Shown piece after piece: positions 33,370-46,700 of a stretch of 64,000 nt of DNA. A program made the position numbers and the translations under genes. The notes beneath the pieces were generated by a model that did no database searches, was not told the origin of the DNA, and saw nothing but the letters and a program-made list of their open reading frames with translations. This stretch comes from Taeniopygia guttata (lineage: Eukaryota > Chordata > Aves > Passeriformes > Estrildidae). The stretch lies in NCBI RefSeq assembly GCF_048771995.1, contig NC_133024.1:24630001-24694000 (forward strand). Reading direction: 5' to 3'. The first letter of the stretch is position 1. Each line of letters opens with the position of its first letter.

Positions 33370-36300
33370 TTTTATGGTTGCCTGTGGCCAGGCTCCTCTT
33401 CAGGGTGAGCTGGCCTGCCCTCATCTGAAGATGAGATGCAAAAGAACACCATGTCCCATTTACTGTCCCCTTTATGCCCTCAAGGGTGTTGGGTGTGGAG
33501 TGTCACTCTTGGGCTTGGCTCCTCTTCCCTGCCAGGAGAAACTCCTGCTGGTGGTAGGGGAGTGAGGGCAGAATTTAACCTTTGAACTCTCCCATGCTCC
33601 TCCATGCTAATTTAATCTAATGGTTCTTGTGTGTACAAAAATGTGACCTGTGGGTTGCTGAAAGACCTGGGTGAGATCAGCAGCTCTAAGATGCAGATAC
33701 TTTGGTCCAGATTTTCCTTTGCAGAAATTGGCCTGGGGCATGTGTTGAGGCTCTCCTACAAATTCTCTTCGTAGTCAGCAGAGTAAGAGACGTCCTTAGG
33801 GTGAGATTTAGAGCCGAAATCTCTCTCAGTGAGTACAAGAAGGCACCCTGAGGGTCTCCTTTATTAACAGTAGTAGTAGCAAATAAAGATTAATCTTTAC
33901 AAGAATCCACTACTTCTCTATGCTTTTGGGCTGAGACCACTGAGGAAGGGAGCAAGAGCAGCTGGTCTAATTTTTAGCAGCAGAGTACCGAGATTTAATT
34001 TGTTACCGTCTTTACCCACATGTGCAAATATCACTATGAATACTAACCCAAACCTCCCTGGGGAAGCAGTTCCCTGTCTGACCTCAGTTCTTTACCAGAC
34101 AGAGCAGCTTTCTCTTAAGTTGTTTGTCCTTTCTGCTTGCTCACATTGAGGAAGAACATTATCTTCTAAAAGGCTGAAAGAACAGATTTTCGTGCAATCT
34201 CATGATTCCAGTAGCTCAGGCTTTACGCAACTGCCCAAAATTGCAAGTTTTCATGACACCAAAATATAGACATGGTTATAAACTCATGAATAAAGCTACC
34301 CTACAATATTGGAACGATAAGATGCCTCCCTCTCCTAACCCAAAATATCAAAAAAACACCAGCCCTTGATAGTATGCTCTATAAGCACTTTTCTTAGGAA
34401 TGAAGAATGCAATGCCATATTCATTGCTAAATGTAAAACCCCCACATTGCCAGCATTGCTTGTATCTGTGTTCTCTGTAACACTCTTCACCAAGGTAGCT
34501 GAGGTTTCAGAAGTTCTGACTGCATTCCACATCATACTAAATATATTTATATATATACAGTTCTGCTTTTCAGCCTATATGTTTGCAGGTTTAGCTGGGG
34601 TGGCCAGCCCAGTGGCCTGGTGGTTTATCCTAACCCACTATAATTAGCCCATGGTTGTTGCTCATGGTATGCCATTTGTCTCCCCACACTCAGCACTGTT
34701 TGGTAAACAATTTCAGAGACAGAGTTGCTCTCCCCTGATCTCACTAGGTGATGTTCACTTATTTATTCTCTGCACCCCACAGTTACTCCTCTCTCTTGAG
34801 GTTGTGAGACATATAAGTGGCAAAAAAGGGCAAAAATGATGCCGAAAGGGGGAGGCAGCTGTAGCAAAAGACACGACTCAGCTGGGGAGGTGGGAGGCAA
34901 GGTTGGCAGGAGGCCAGGCCAATTGCAAACTCAAGAGGCACAGTGGACATCTGTCCCCCACTGCCTGCATCCTCACCCCCTGTGCGGATGCACTGAGATG
35001 GGAGAGGAGGCAGCCATTAGGAATTCCCTTCTGCTCCGAGGAGGAGCTGGCTCCCAGCCATGGCACGTGGAGGGCTTGGGTGGCAGACACGATCCTCAAA
35101 CCCAAATCTGGCCCAGGGAAGGAAGGTCAAACTGCGAACTGGGAAGCAGCTGTTCACAGCCCTCCCGGGAATGCAGGAGCAAAGCTGGGTGGCAGGAATT
35201 GGGGCTGGGGCTACTGGCAGCAGTGCCCTCAAGGAGGAGGTTGCTGACCCAGCTGATGAGGTCGGGACTCCAGCAGGAAAGGTGGCAGCCTCTCTGCAGC
35301 ATCCTGCAACAGGGATGCTTGGCTTTACTCCCAGCAGTGCTGCTGTGAATTTGCCCTAGTATACTGGAGGGACAACCATTTAAAAAGTCCCCTCCCTGGT
35401 ACAAACAGACAGTGTGTGTCAAGCTGACCTGTACATGGAAGCACAGGCTTGGCCAACCCTGAAGCCACATTGGTAGGACAAGGGATTTCCCAAGCCCGAT
35501 TCCTCAACCATGAGCTTTGATCTTACTGTGCAACACCACAAATGCAATCAGGAGCCTCCTGCTCACGGATGGCAGTGGCTCTGTCATGACACTGACAGAA
35601 GGGGGTCACAGAGATGACTCCTGGGAGTCTGCTACTTTGACCACAAGTTCCTTTTCCTTTCTGTGCACTCGCTCCCTCCCCAATTACTCCCTCTCATATT
35701 ATCTCAGCCTTAAATAATTATTTCCATGCTATGAAGAGAAGAAATTCAAAGGATTTGGGAAGGCAGGAAAGCATTCTTAGAGGTGAGGATTGGAACCAAC
35801 GCACTGTAACTAACCACAACATCTAATCAGCCCTTCTCAGCAGCTTTGGGCATCCTCTAGCATGCCTTCCATACCAATTTTGAATAAACACAGCATACTT
35901 TGTGACAGGCATGTTCTAACTTTGCCCTGTCACCCACTGAGCACGTAACAATAACCAAGTGATTGATCTCCTGAGAAATCCATTTGCCACCTCCATCTGA
36001 AAATATGCCAGGCTGTGGCCTCAGTATCTGACTGTCCCTGCAGATGAAACCCCAAATGGCAGCATGTCTTCACTCCCAAGTCCCACTTTGCCTTTACTTG
36101 CAGCAGAGGTGTGCACATATGTGGGTCTGTGGCTGGATACACAAAGCACACACGTCTATGGGTTTGTAGCTGTGCACGTACACATGTATGGTTCTGTGTA
36201 GGGTGTGCACACTCAGCAGTCTGGAGCTTTCCCAAGTGCAGGAGCTTGCACAAATGTGTGGGTCTGTCTGAAGTAGGCCAGCACAGTCACAGACCTACAG

Positions 36301-39300
36301 GGGAGGCTAAAACAGCTGCAGGCACCCCACTGGAGGCACCCCTGTGGGAACAGGGGCTTCCCAGTACTGGCTTGTCAGCCCCACTGTGCTCCCTCCCCAG
36401 ACAAGGTTTCTGTCTGACCCTCTGCTCTGCACAGGCATTCATGTAAACTCATAGTCTGACTTTGTTGGCACACACCAAAAGAAGTGCAAAGAAACAAACA
36501 AAACCTCCATCCCAAGCCTCTCCTTTCCTATATCAAATTTCTCTCCAGAGACCATAAAAAAATTCTCACCCAGATTTTAAAATCCGATTAACAAACTGTG
36601 AGAGCCAAATGGTAATGGCAGCTGAAGGGTGACCAGCACTGAGCCCAGCCTAACCCACTCTTCCAGCCCAAACAAGGATTCATTCTAACAGCTTTTTGCA
36701 GTGTCCTGGACAGGTACAGAGCTGCAAGAGCTCAGCTGCACCTGGGTTCTCTCCCTGCAGCTACTTTCAGTGCTAGTGATTGGCAAGACTATGAACTTCA
36801 CTGCCAGCTTCCCCTTCCCTCTCCTCATCTTATTTTCCCCAGACAGTATTTCCACAGTTGCAGTCTCTTTTCTCCTCCCAGCTGAGATGTGATGGAGTGT
36901 TTTACCATGGCAGGCTTTTGTCTAATCACTGCCCCAAGATCAGCCTGCCTGTGATGCTCAGGAGATGGATGCACTGCTTTTCCCCCTGCCAGCTGCTCTG
37001 AATATCCGACAATGATGATGGGAGTCTGCCTTTCTAGAGCCCAGATACAAGCTGGTGTGAAACACCTGGTCTCACCAGCATTGCCAAAATATGGGGGGGC
37101 AACTGCACCAAAATAGACTGTAGGGGTTGTAGGGAGCAAAATTAATGGGCAAGGAGATCTGATGCATTTAAGTCTAGACAAATCTGTATCTGTATTCTTG
37201 AGGCCCCAAGGGACTATTTTCTTGTCCCTTTCTACTAGATCAGGCTGGCTGCAATGGCTGGGTCTCATTTTGCTTATGGCTGTGGTACCTGATGGAACTG
37301 GAAATGCCAAAAGTACTGTCCTTTCTTCAGGGTTAAATCTCACACAGACCTCATTGGAGATTGGGATCTCTCTTCAGTTGTCTACAAGTACCAAGGGATC
37401 CATAAGACTTTAGAACCATTGCTCACTAATTTCACACAAAATATTTGCCAGGATGATCACTGATAGGACATGTACATGCTATTTTTGTGCTTGTTTTTTG
37501 ACTTGTGAGAGGCTCTAACATCATGGAACTCCCATTACCCTTCCCAAGTCTGTTATTTATTTGGCTGGTTTTTGCATCAGCAAATGAAGAACAACAAGAA
37601 CAACCACCCGTGCTTTTGCCAGAGACATGTTCAAGGCACCAGTAATGTGAATCTTGACTTTTGGCAAACTTGTGTTGTAATGAGGGAGGGAGTGGAAGGT
37701 GAGAGACACTCCTTTTCTGTTGTGTTCTTCAGCCTTAGCTTTTCTCAGTTCATCACAGGCCAATTAATACATATATGTGTTCTTGATTTTGCTCCGTCTT
37801 AACAGGACTGACTGACTGACTACATGAAAAATCCAGAGTGCCCAAGGAAATGGAATATTCTCCCCACTTTTCATGTCATTGACAGTGCCCTGCAGAGCAG
37901 CCAACACTTACACTTCTATTTCCAAAAAAAATCCCAAGCTGAATAAAACTAAAATGGATCCAACCCAAACCACTGGATCTTTCCTGTGCTACATAATTAA
38001 ATGAAAACATTAAAATTAATTTACTTGCTTTTTTTATTCAGTGCATTCTTCTTATACCTACATTCAAACAGTGATCCAGCAATCCTTGTATATTTACGTC
38101 CTTCCAACTTGCCCATCCTCTTTAAAGTTCAAGTACCTCGTATGAGTGATTCACACATCCACCCTTTTGAGAGTATAAGAATAGAAATTCTTTCAAGCTT
38201 TGTGTTTTCAGCACAACGGCATTCCGATATGATCTAAGAATCACAGAGACACCCTTCGGTCCCAGGAGGACTGGGGAACAGGTTTGGCTAGAAAAAAAAA
38301 GTTTTCCTCATGTGATGGGCACCCCACCAATCACACAGCACGCTCTTCAGCAAACTGGGCTCTTTAAAGAGCACCAGAGGTGGGAGAAAGGGGCCTTTTC
38401 AGCTTTGCAGGTGGGTTGGGATTTCTGCTGGGAAGCATCACAGGAAAAGAGTGGTGAGTGCCTTGCTTTGGTCATGGTCTTCCTTTTAAAGATGCATGCG
38501 AGCCAGAAGTGACTATTAGGAGAAAAGACAGCTCTTATGTTTAATGGTTTTTTATTTTAGTCCCTGGACTGTGTTTGGTATGTGGGAGTCTGGTACCTGG
38601 ATACAGTTAACTGCATGAAATTATTAAGTATTTCATTTTTCTTACCTCAGGCTGTGTCTTCTCTATGGCTATTTTAATTTGTTTCATATTTTTTCTCCTA
38701 AAGACCGGGGAGAAGGGAATGGAAAAATCAAATCTATTGTAAATCTGAGTGTTCAAAAAAAAAAATAGGAAAAATTTTTGTAGAGGAAGACTAATCTTGT
38801 AGTTCCCCCTCACTTGTGAAAATAGGAAATTTTAAATAACCTGCTTGTTTTGGCTGTGCTGAATTAATAAAGGAGAGAGGAAAAACCTACCTCCCAGCTC
38901 TACTTACAAGGTAATTATGCTTGATGATGATTTACCAGCCACACCACTGTTCACACAGGCTTCATTTCATAGCAATCTCTTTGAAAGGAAACTTAATTAG
39001 TCTGTGACCCCTGCTTGATGCTGATGTTTTTGCTTTATTTTTCTACTCTGGTAGCACAAAATAAGCGTCTGCTTCTTCCATTTCTGAGTGTGGTTGACTC
39101 CTAGCACACAAGCAGTTTTCTGTCAGAGGTGGAGCACTGGGGAAAGTCCAGCAGGGCAGGAGTGTGTGAGTTTGTGTCCACTGGAGATGTTTGCTTTTAA
39201 GTAAGTAAACAAATGATGAACTGACATTTGTAAAACATTCAGCTTCTTACAGTGGAGTTCAAGCGATTCATCATTAACATATTAAATTACTTCCTCTTAA

Positions 39301-42300
39301 AAACTGTGTAATTCTCAAGGTGTCCCAAGCACTTGGAAAACACCTTCATTTTAAGCCCCTTAGGGGGTAAATTTTCCATCATAACCAATTTTTAAAAACC
39401 CCAAAAGTAAGTCTATTGCTGATGCAGCGGGGTTCACAGGAGGTCTGGGTGTGGGCAGGTCTGTGGCTCACGGAGCTTCCCATGGCACTGGCCTTGGCAC
39501 AGCACCTCCGGCAGCAGTTCCACCTGGGTGACTTCGCTCCATCAGCACCCCAGGGCTAACCCGGGCATCTTGCTCCTGCCTGTAGAGACATGCTCTCCAG
39601 TGGGCTGGCACAGGAGGGGTGGTGCCCAGGCTCCTGCCCGCAGGGCTGTGCGGGCAGGGACCAGGATTCTGCTGCTGAGCAGCCGGGTTTGCTCAGCTGC
39701 GCTCGAGTGGTGAGGGGCCCTTCAGCCAAGGTGGGCAGAGCCGTGAGTCACAAAACAAACGCATCCTTTGTCTCGGCCTCCTTGCACCACAGGGGCATGA
39801 GAACGCAACGCCCTGAGCAGAGATGCTGAGGGGAAGGGAGGTAGCAAGGGGTGATGTGAAGCCCCTGCAAGCCCCATCACCACGCTGAGAAACCTCCAGG
39901 AGCAGCGTGTAAAGCCAATGATGCTCACAGGGATGTCTTGAGATGTCCCTTTGTCACAGTCTTTGACAACTAGCGCAAAACGCAAGGCAATCAAAATGCC
40001 ACCTGGTTCTGTGTTGGGCAATGCCAAATGAATTCTTATCCATTGGCTTTTTTGGCTAGAGATGGAGTAGAGCTAGGCTAAAAAGGGGGAATTCATCTGT
40101 AAAGCCCCTGAAATCCCGTCTCAGCCTGTAGAAACGGGGTGTGGAGGCTTCAAAAGACTGACCAGCGCAATGTGTGTGAGGGGTGCACAACACACCCCAA
40201 ATCCCATTTGAGGCCAGGAATTGTTGCCAGAAGAGTGTCCTTTAAAAGCCTGCATGAGGTTATCACCTAAAATACAAGGGCAGACAGGAACCTCTGCAAA
40301 AGAAGCTTCCTTTTCAACTCCCACAGTTGTGCGACGGATCTCAGAAGTCCTGAGAGTAAAGAAAGCAAGGGGAGGTCAAGACAGCTTCAAGGGTGTAGAA
40401 ATAATAGATTGTCTGCAGCTTGTGGGGTACCAGGGGGAGGCAAGGCTACCACCTCTCCTGGGCTCTGGCAGGCTCAGCTGGACCCCCATGAGTGTAAAGA
40501 GTGTTTTGGGGGTGCAAGGGGAGAGGACAAGGTAGAAGTTACAACCAGTTGTACTGGTTGTGACCAGAGTGTCAGGGAGAGTGGGAAGTATGTGCCTCAG
40601 GAGGGACACGGGTTTTTGGTACAGTGAGAGCAACAGATGCCTTTCCAAACCTGCTTAGAGCATGGAGCAAAGTCTGTGGCAATGATAATTGAATACCTCA
40701 AACCTAGATAGGTCACAACTAAATTGCAAGGTTTTTAGGATGTGCCAAGGAACACCAGGTCAAGGTTGAAATTCCAGGACCTGGCTGCCTTCTTATGTGG
40801 AAATTTTGGATAATGGTTGCAGCTGTAGCTCCAGTTTCCTCAGGGGTTTCCCTGAAGCCCCAGGAAACTGCATTTGGGCCATAAAACTAATTTTAACAAG
40901 CCCAAGAAGAAGGCTCCTCTACCTCCAAATGTATTTGTTTCCATGGGCAGAGACTGTTGGCAGCTGTGTCTCTGAGGGTTGGGAGGAGGTCTGCCCACCA
41001 CTGTCACACCTGGGGATGCCTGTGAGTTGCCTCTGTGCACAGCCTGCCTTGGGCACGCCAGCCAAGTTTGCCTCATGCCTCTGTAGTCGTGCACCTGTGC
41101 CACTCTTGATAAACACAGCTCACCTCCATGGCATGAGGAAAAGCTCCCAATCTCCCACAGCTTCCCCTGTGGGACATGTTGGAGGACTGGCTGCCCAGCT
41201 GCTGTCATGGCTTTGGAACACCTGCCTGGTCTCTCATTGCTGATGGTGATACTGGACCATCTGCAAGGGACAAGAGGTCAGGCAAGGGGTTGACCCATGT
41301 GGCACAGGTTAATAAAGTGAACACCAGGAAATTAACTCTGTTGGCACCAATCACTTGGAGGCAGAGGGATAATTCACAGAAATATGGCAACAATGGGGTT
41401 TTTTTAGGTCTAGAGTAAATCCTTTTCCCCCTCCCTTTTCCTCTTCCTGGTCTCTCTGCTTCTCCCTGCTCTGCAATCCCATTGAATTTAGTTAAGGTAC
41501 TGGAGAACCTTAGGTTGTCTGGAAACTTGCCATTTTCCAGCTGATACCTGTGGTGGTGTCTGTGTCCAGTTTCCTCACAATCAGTAGCCCACTGGAGGTG
41601 GGCTCACCCCAAGAGAAGAGGCTTGCTTTCTCCAGCTAATGTGACTGCAATAATACCTGCCCAAGGGGAGACAGGAGTGAGCCAGCTTCTCAAAGGAGGA
41701 GAAGAAAGCCAGCTTGTGGAGAAGCAAGAGCTTGGGCTGGATGGACAGCCCATGTGCAAGGTGTGAGTGCTATTTTTACACTGGACAGGGTAACACACTC
41801 AACCTTGCTTTATACACTGCAACTGAAGCAGACCCACTTTTCCATGTAGCACTCAGAGTTCAAGTGCCTATGTTCAAGCAGGAAAGAGTTCTTTGCTTTT
41901 TGAACAGCTGCCTGGCTTGTGATTTCCCTTAGATGGCCATAATCAAAGGGTTTTTTAACATCTCTGGACTTGGCAGCACACAGGTCCATGAACCAGGCAG
42001 TGGTCTCTCCACCTCTCAGATAAGTGGGAGACCAGGATTCGTCTTAGGTTTGGCAGATTCTACAGTGTTGTGTCATTGAACACATGGCTGAACATTGCTC
42101 AGACTCAGATTTGACCTGCAAGACAGCTCCTGGACACCCTGGCTTGTCAGGAAGTTTGGCAGGGACAGAGATCCAGGTTGACTTCATGAGCCTGCCGTTT
42201 TCAAATACAGAGCCATACAGTTTCATGTATACTGGGTCTGGCCTCCAAACACCTGTCTGGGACTAAAAAGTCTTCTCAACTTAAAAGTAATGGTCACATA

Positions 42301-43480
42301 TTATTTAAAAATTCCCAGACATGCTATCACACAGAAATGCTTAGGCACTGCCGATATAATGGTGCGAACACTGGAGATGTCTGCATGCCTAACCCTCAAA
42401 CCACTGCAGAAAGAGTGCTAGGAAGTGCTTGGTTCTCATCTGTCACTGTTGGAAGTCCTGCATACCCCAGAAAGGGCAGCTGCTGAGGAGGCAGGAGGTG
42501 GCATTTTTAGAGAGGTCTCACAACGCTCTGTTCCTCAGAAAGCTCCCCTTCATTGACAGCTTTATCTGTTCATATTTCCCAGAACCTTCTTTGAAGAATT
42601 GCAAAGTCAGTGGCCCCAGCAAAAGAGAGACACAAGTGCAGGTAGTCAGGCAGAAGAAGGACATTCAAGCAGTTTTTTCCTGTTGTCTGCTCAAGCTGGG
42701 CTCACTGTAGCCTTTCTTTCCTGGTTTATATTTTCTTAACCACCTGGTAAATACAGTTGGTTCATGGTTGGGTTTTTTTAACCCTTACCCTCTGCATGCA
42801 CGTGTTCCATCCCTTTGAAAGAAAAACAAAGTGTCCAAGCTTCTTTCTCCAGGAGGTCTCACACCTCTGACTGATGCCTTTATACTGCTCTCTCTGGAAG
42901 GGGATGAATTTGATGCAGGGCACCTGACTCTAGACTGCAGGATATGGCACTCTCAGGAATTTGGTAGGAATGCTACTTGGCATGGCTCCCATGAGCCAGC
43001 TGCAACGTGAGCTGCCTCCTCCCTCCTTCTCTTCCTCCCTCACACCTGACTTGTGACGTCAAGCTGCCATTCCCAGCAGGGGTGGGAGATGGGGCTACTC
43101 CTGGCAAAGCCCTGTGCTGTAGGTGTGTGTGGGATACAGCCAGAGCACCGTGGATACCACTTTCAGTCCCATGGTGGTGCTGGTCAAAATGGCCCAGGAT
43201 GGCATGCCCTGGAGCAACACTGGCTCTTTTGGAATAGAGGTGAGGTGAGGGTGCTGAACTTGTCCCCTCTCCATCCAGATGTAGTTAGTATTTCTGGCCA
43301 GGTAGAAATAACACACCATGAGCTGAGGTTGTTGTGAGTGCTGTTGTGAGGATGAAAATCCTCTTCAAAATGGAGCTGAAGACACCAGCTGTCCCCAAAA
43401 TGGTCCCAGTCTTCTGTAGCTCAAGTATCAGGGAGAATTTGAGTTAGCAGATTAACACCTGAGGAGGTCTCCTCTGAAAC
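33370..43480. other. Intergenic, upstream of UPK1B
   Basis: No gene is recognised. GC-rich blocks occur at 34.84-35.35 kb (with an ATG-initiated frame of 170 codons that has no homology I know) and 39.42-39.83 kb. Others are a degenerate TG/CA-rich tandem at about 36108-36260 and a hairpin at 40538-40564. UPK1B enhancers may lie here, but none can be proven from sequence. Confidence 0.45.
40538..40564. repeat. Inverted repeat with 3-nt loop
   Basis: The arm GTTACAACCAGT (40538-40549), loop TGT, and arm ACTGGTTGTGAC (40553-40564) pair over 12 positions with a single T-G wobble. Confidence 0.8.
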
Positions 43481-43483
43481 TAC

Positions 43484-43490
43484 TATAAAG
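43484..43490 (+). promoter_or_regulatory. UPK1B: TATA-like box upstream of UPK1B
   Basis: TATAAAG lies 155 bases before the UPK1B start codon. It could set a start site near 43515 so that the 5' UTR is short. Against this, a good splice acceptor (TTGTTTTCTAG ending at 43619) suggests that an upstream non-coding exon exists, as in human. Confidence 0.3.
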
Positions 43491-43638
43491 CAAGGGATGG
43501 GAGGTGTACAGACAGGCTGGCAAGTTCTGTCTGTCCTTCTCCTCATGGATAATTTGTGTTTCTGAGTGAAGCATATTGTACTGGTGATTTAATTGAAGAC
43601 TCTATTTGTTGTTTTCTAGGTTGCATGAAGAATTAAAG

Positions 43639-43707
43639 ATGGCAAAAAGCGATGATTGCGTACACATCTTGCAGGGTCTGTTAGTCTTTGGGAATGTGGT
43701 CATTGGG
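43639..43707 (+). CDS. UPK1B: UPK1B coding exon 1
   Basis: Encodes MAKSDDCVHILQGLLVFGNV plus VIG: the short cytoplasmic N-terminus and start of TM1. The exon itself begins at 43620 after an acceptor, so 19 bases of 5' UTR are included. The start codon context is TTAAAGATGG. The donor is GGG then GTAAGT. Confidence 0.95.
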
Positions 43708-46700
43708 GTAAGTGAAGTGGAACAAGTATGGGTGGAGGCTTCCTTCCAGTATGACACTTCTTAAAACAGTAGTTCTCCCTCTTCGCTTGTGAAGTCCACA
43801 CTTGCATGGTCCAGTAAAGCATGAGAGAAGAGGATAAGGAGAACTGTCCTAGATGATTAATTGGGTGGGAAAGGGACAGCAGGGGCAGATCCACAATACC
43901 AAGATGGGTGCTGGGGGAAAAGCCTTAGAACTGTCAGCAGGAGGAGACCAACATTTTTCCAGCCACCTCCCTCCATATAGTGGTGGAATGGTTTCTGGCC
44001 TGACCTCTCAGATCAAAGCTGGGTGAGATTTGTCTGCAATTCTTCTATGAAGTCCCAATACTAGAGATTGTAGAGCTGGGCAGAGGGAGTTGGGTAGCTC
44101 CCACTTGGCAGGAAGTTGCATTAAAGGAAAGCAGTATACAACTGTTTCTGTCTTTGCTGTTTCTTTGGGGAACCTTGAACTAATGGGTTTCTTGTGCTTC
44201 CCAGATGTGCGGCATTGCCCTGACAGCAGAGTGTATCTACGTTGTGGCTAACTCCCATGGGCTCGACCCTCTGCTGAAAGTCACGGAAAACAGTGACATC
44301 TACGCTGCTGCCTGGATTGGCATCTTTGTCGGCCTTGCTCTCTTTGTCCTGTCTATCCTTGGTATCATTGCAGTCATTACGGCCAGCAGGACCTTGTTGC
44401 TCGTGGTAAGTGTAGCAAAACTTGCCTTCCTACTGGTGCCAAACTGAACAAACTCTGCTTTAGTGTCCCTGGTCACCTTGGGAATCAACCAATGAGCAAA
44501 GACAGCTTTTATACCGATAAGGAGCTAAAGGTGGTTCTTGATCACGGCTGTGGTGTCCCAGAAGGTGACTCCTGTGAAGACTCATGCATAAGAAGCTCCT
44601 GAACTAGGCTGAGGGAATAAATGGAGATAGACACGGTGAAGGTTTGACTGGCTTGACCCTGACCATGCCCTGAAGCAATGCAGGAGCACTTGTGCAATGA
44701 CATATAGCTGGGATGTGGTTTAGATCCTTGTTTCTCCCCACCCCTTACTGCTTTTCAGCTGTCACACACTATTCAGTTTAGGAGCTGATAAATAATGACT
44801 TCTCTACAAGGCATTAGTAAATGTCAGGATACCAAATACAGGTGCAATGAAGAACATAAGACATCAGCAGGCAGGCAGAAATTACAGGGGTGGGGACAGA
44901 GCTTTGGATAAGCCAAAGAAAATGTTAAGATGTGGACAAATCTCTGTAGAGGTCTTACTTATTTGTTTAGTATGGCAGTGGCAAAACTTAAGATGCTCAA
45001 ATTAACGAAGGGTAGAGATGAAAACTCTCAAATGAGCTCTTTTGTGGATTACTGTGGGATTTCAGGGTGTCTCTTATAGACAAGAGGCATTCAGAAAGCT
45101 GAACACTTGGGCCAGGGAATATGCCAGCAAACAGCTGAGGAAACAGAATTACCTTAACTCTGAATTTTGTTGTCTTGGTTGAAACCCAAGGCTCTGGTTT
45201 TATGAGAGAGTACAAGGGACAGAAGCTGGGCTAAGTAGGAAAAAATACTTTAAATCAGAGAAGAGCATTATAAAATGTGGAAGGAGGAATAGATACATGA
45301 GAATTCCAAAGAAAATATGGAAAATGTCAAAGAGATTATGCTGGAAAGGGAAAAGAAAGAATGAAAAACACTATGAGAGGTAACCCTTATAATCTGTTTC
45401 CATGAAGGATCTTTCCTCACAATGTAGGAGTGTTCAGGAAATCAGATGGTGAAAAATCATGGGGATCTGAATGATGCCCTAAACTGCACCTTCTCTTTCC
45501 CCAAAGTATAATCTCTCCTGCTAGGAGTGAACAGCTTCCTGCTGAACAGCTGATAGCTGGTAAGTAGAAGTGAAAGGAGGACACATTACACAAACATAGG
45601 CTGCCAATGACACACAACAAAGAAAAGGACAAAGTATTTTCTGTGGAGGCAGGGTAGTCTTAATGCCATGAGGTTCTGATGAAATCTTGTCCGTTAGATG
45701 GAGAACAATTCCAGTCATTCATCTTCAAGAAAGCAGATTGCAAATTGGAACAAGCACTGGGAAGGTCTATGAGAACATTCAGGCTGGGTAAGAGGGAATA
45801 CAATAGCCTGGCCACCTTTGCATCAGGCAGGGTTTCCAGCTTAATCTTGAAAAAAATGCTGTACTGTTTCTCCAAAAACTAATTCTGCTCTCTTTCTGCC
45901 ACAGTACATCATTCTGATGCTGATCACTTTTGCGTTTGAAATGGCTTCTTGCATCACAGCAGCAACTCAGCAAGAATCAGTGAGTATTTCTTTTTTCATG
46001 TATTTTTTTAACTTTGCTGGGAAACACAACTTCTAGGGCACACAGTCACCCTGTTCAGCATAGTAAATATGATAATACAGGGTAAACTCACAGGACTACT
46101 GCTGAGCATAAGACAACCCCACAAGGAAAAACTCCAACATCGTTATTTTAATCAAAGAAATAACTTTGTTATTTCAAACATAGTTTTGTTATTTTTAACA
46201 TTTTAAAATGTTTAACACCTTGTAGTTAAGGAAATAATAGTGAGGGTTAGTTGAATCATCAATACAGTGTTTAGCCTTTCAGCTACCAGCTGATTAATCT
46301 CTCATACACAGGGAGGACAAATCTTCAGCATTGCCCCAGGCAGTGTTACTGGTGAGGGAAAGATTACATGGATTATTTGAGATACTGTGGGGAGGGAAAT
46401 TATCTGTGGTGCTTTAGTGCCAAGATACCAAATGCAATCCATAGCTTCTGCACAGCTCTTGTGATATACATCCAGTAGTGCCTGCTTGAGAGCTTCATCT
46501 TTGTTGCTCCTGCTGCTCAAATCCTGCTCTTTATTCTCATGTAAAACTAGAAGGCATTCCTGTTCTCCAGCAGGACTCTGAAACAAGGAAACAAACCCTC
46601 CCCAAATAACCCTATATTTGCTTTACATGGCCACTTATTTACATAGCTTCTGCATTTTTCTCTGGTTTTTTGTTTGTTTGTTTGTTTTGGTTTTTTTTCT

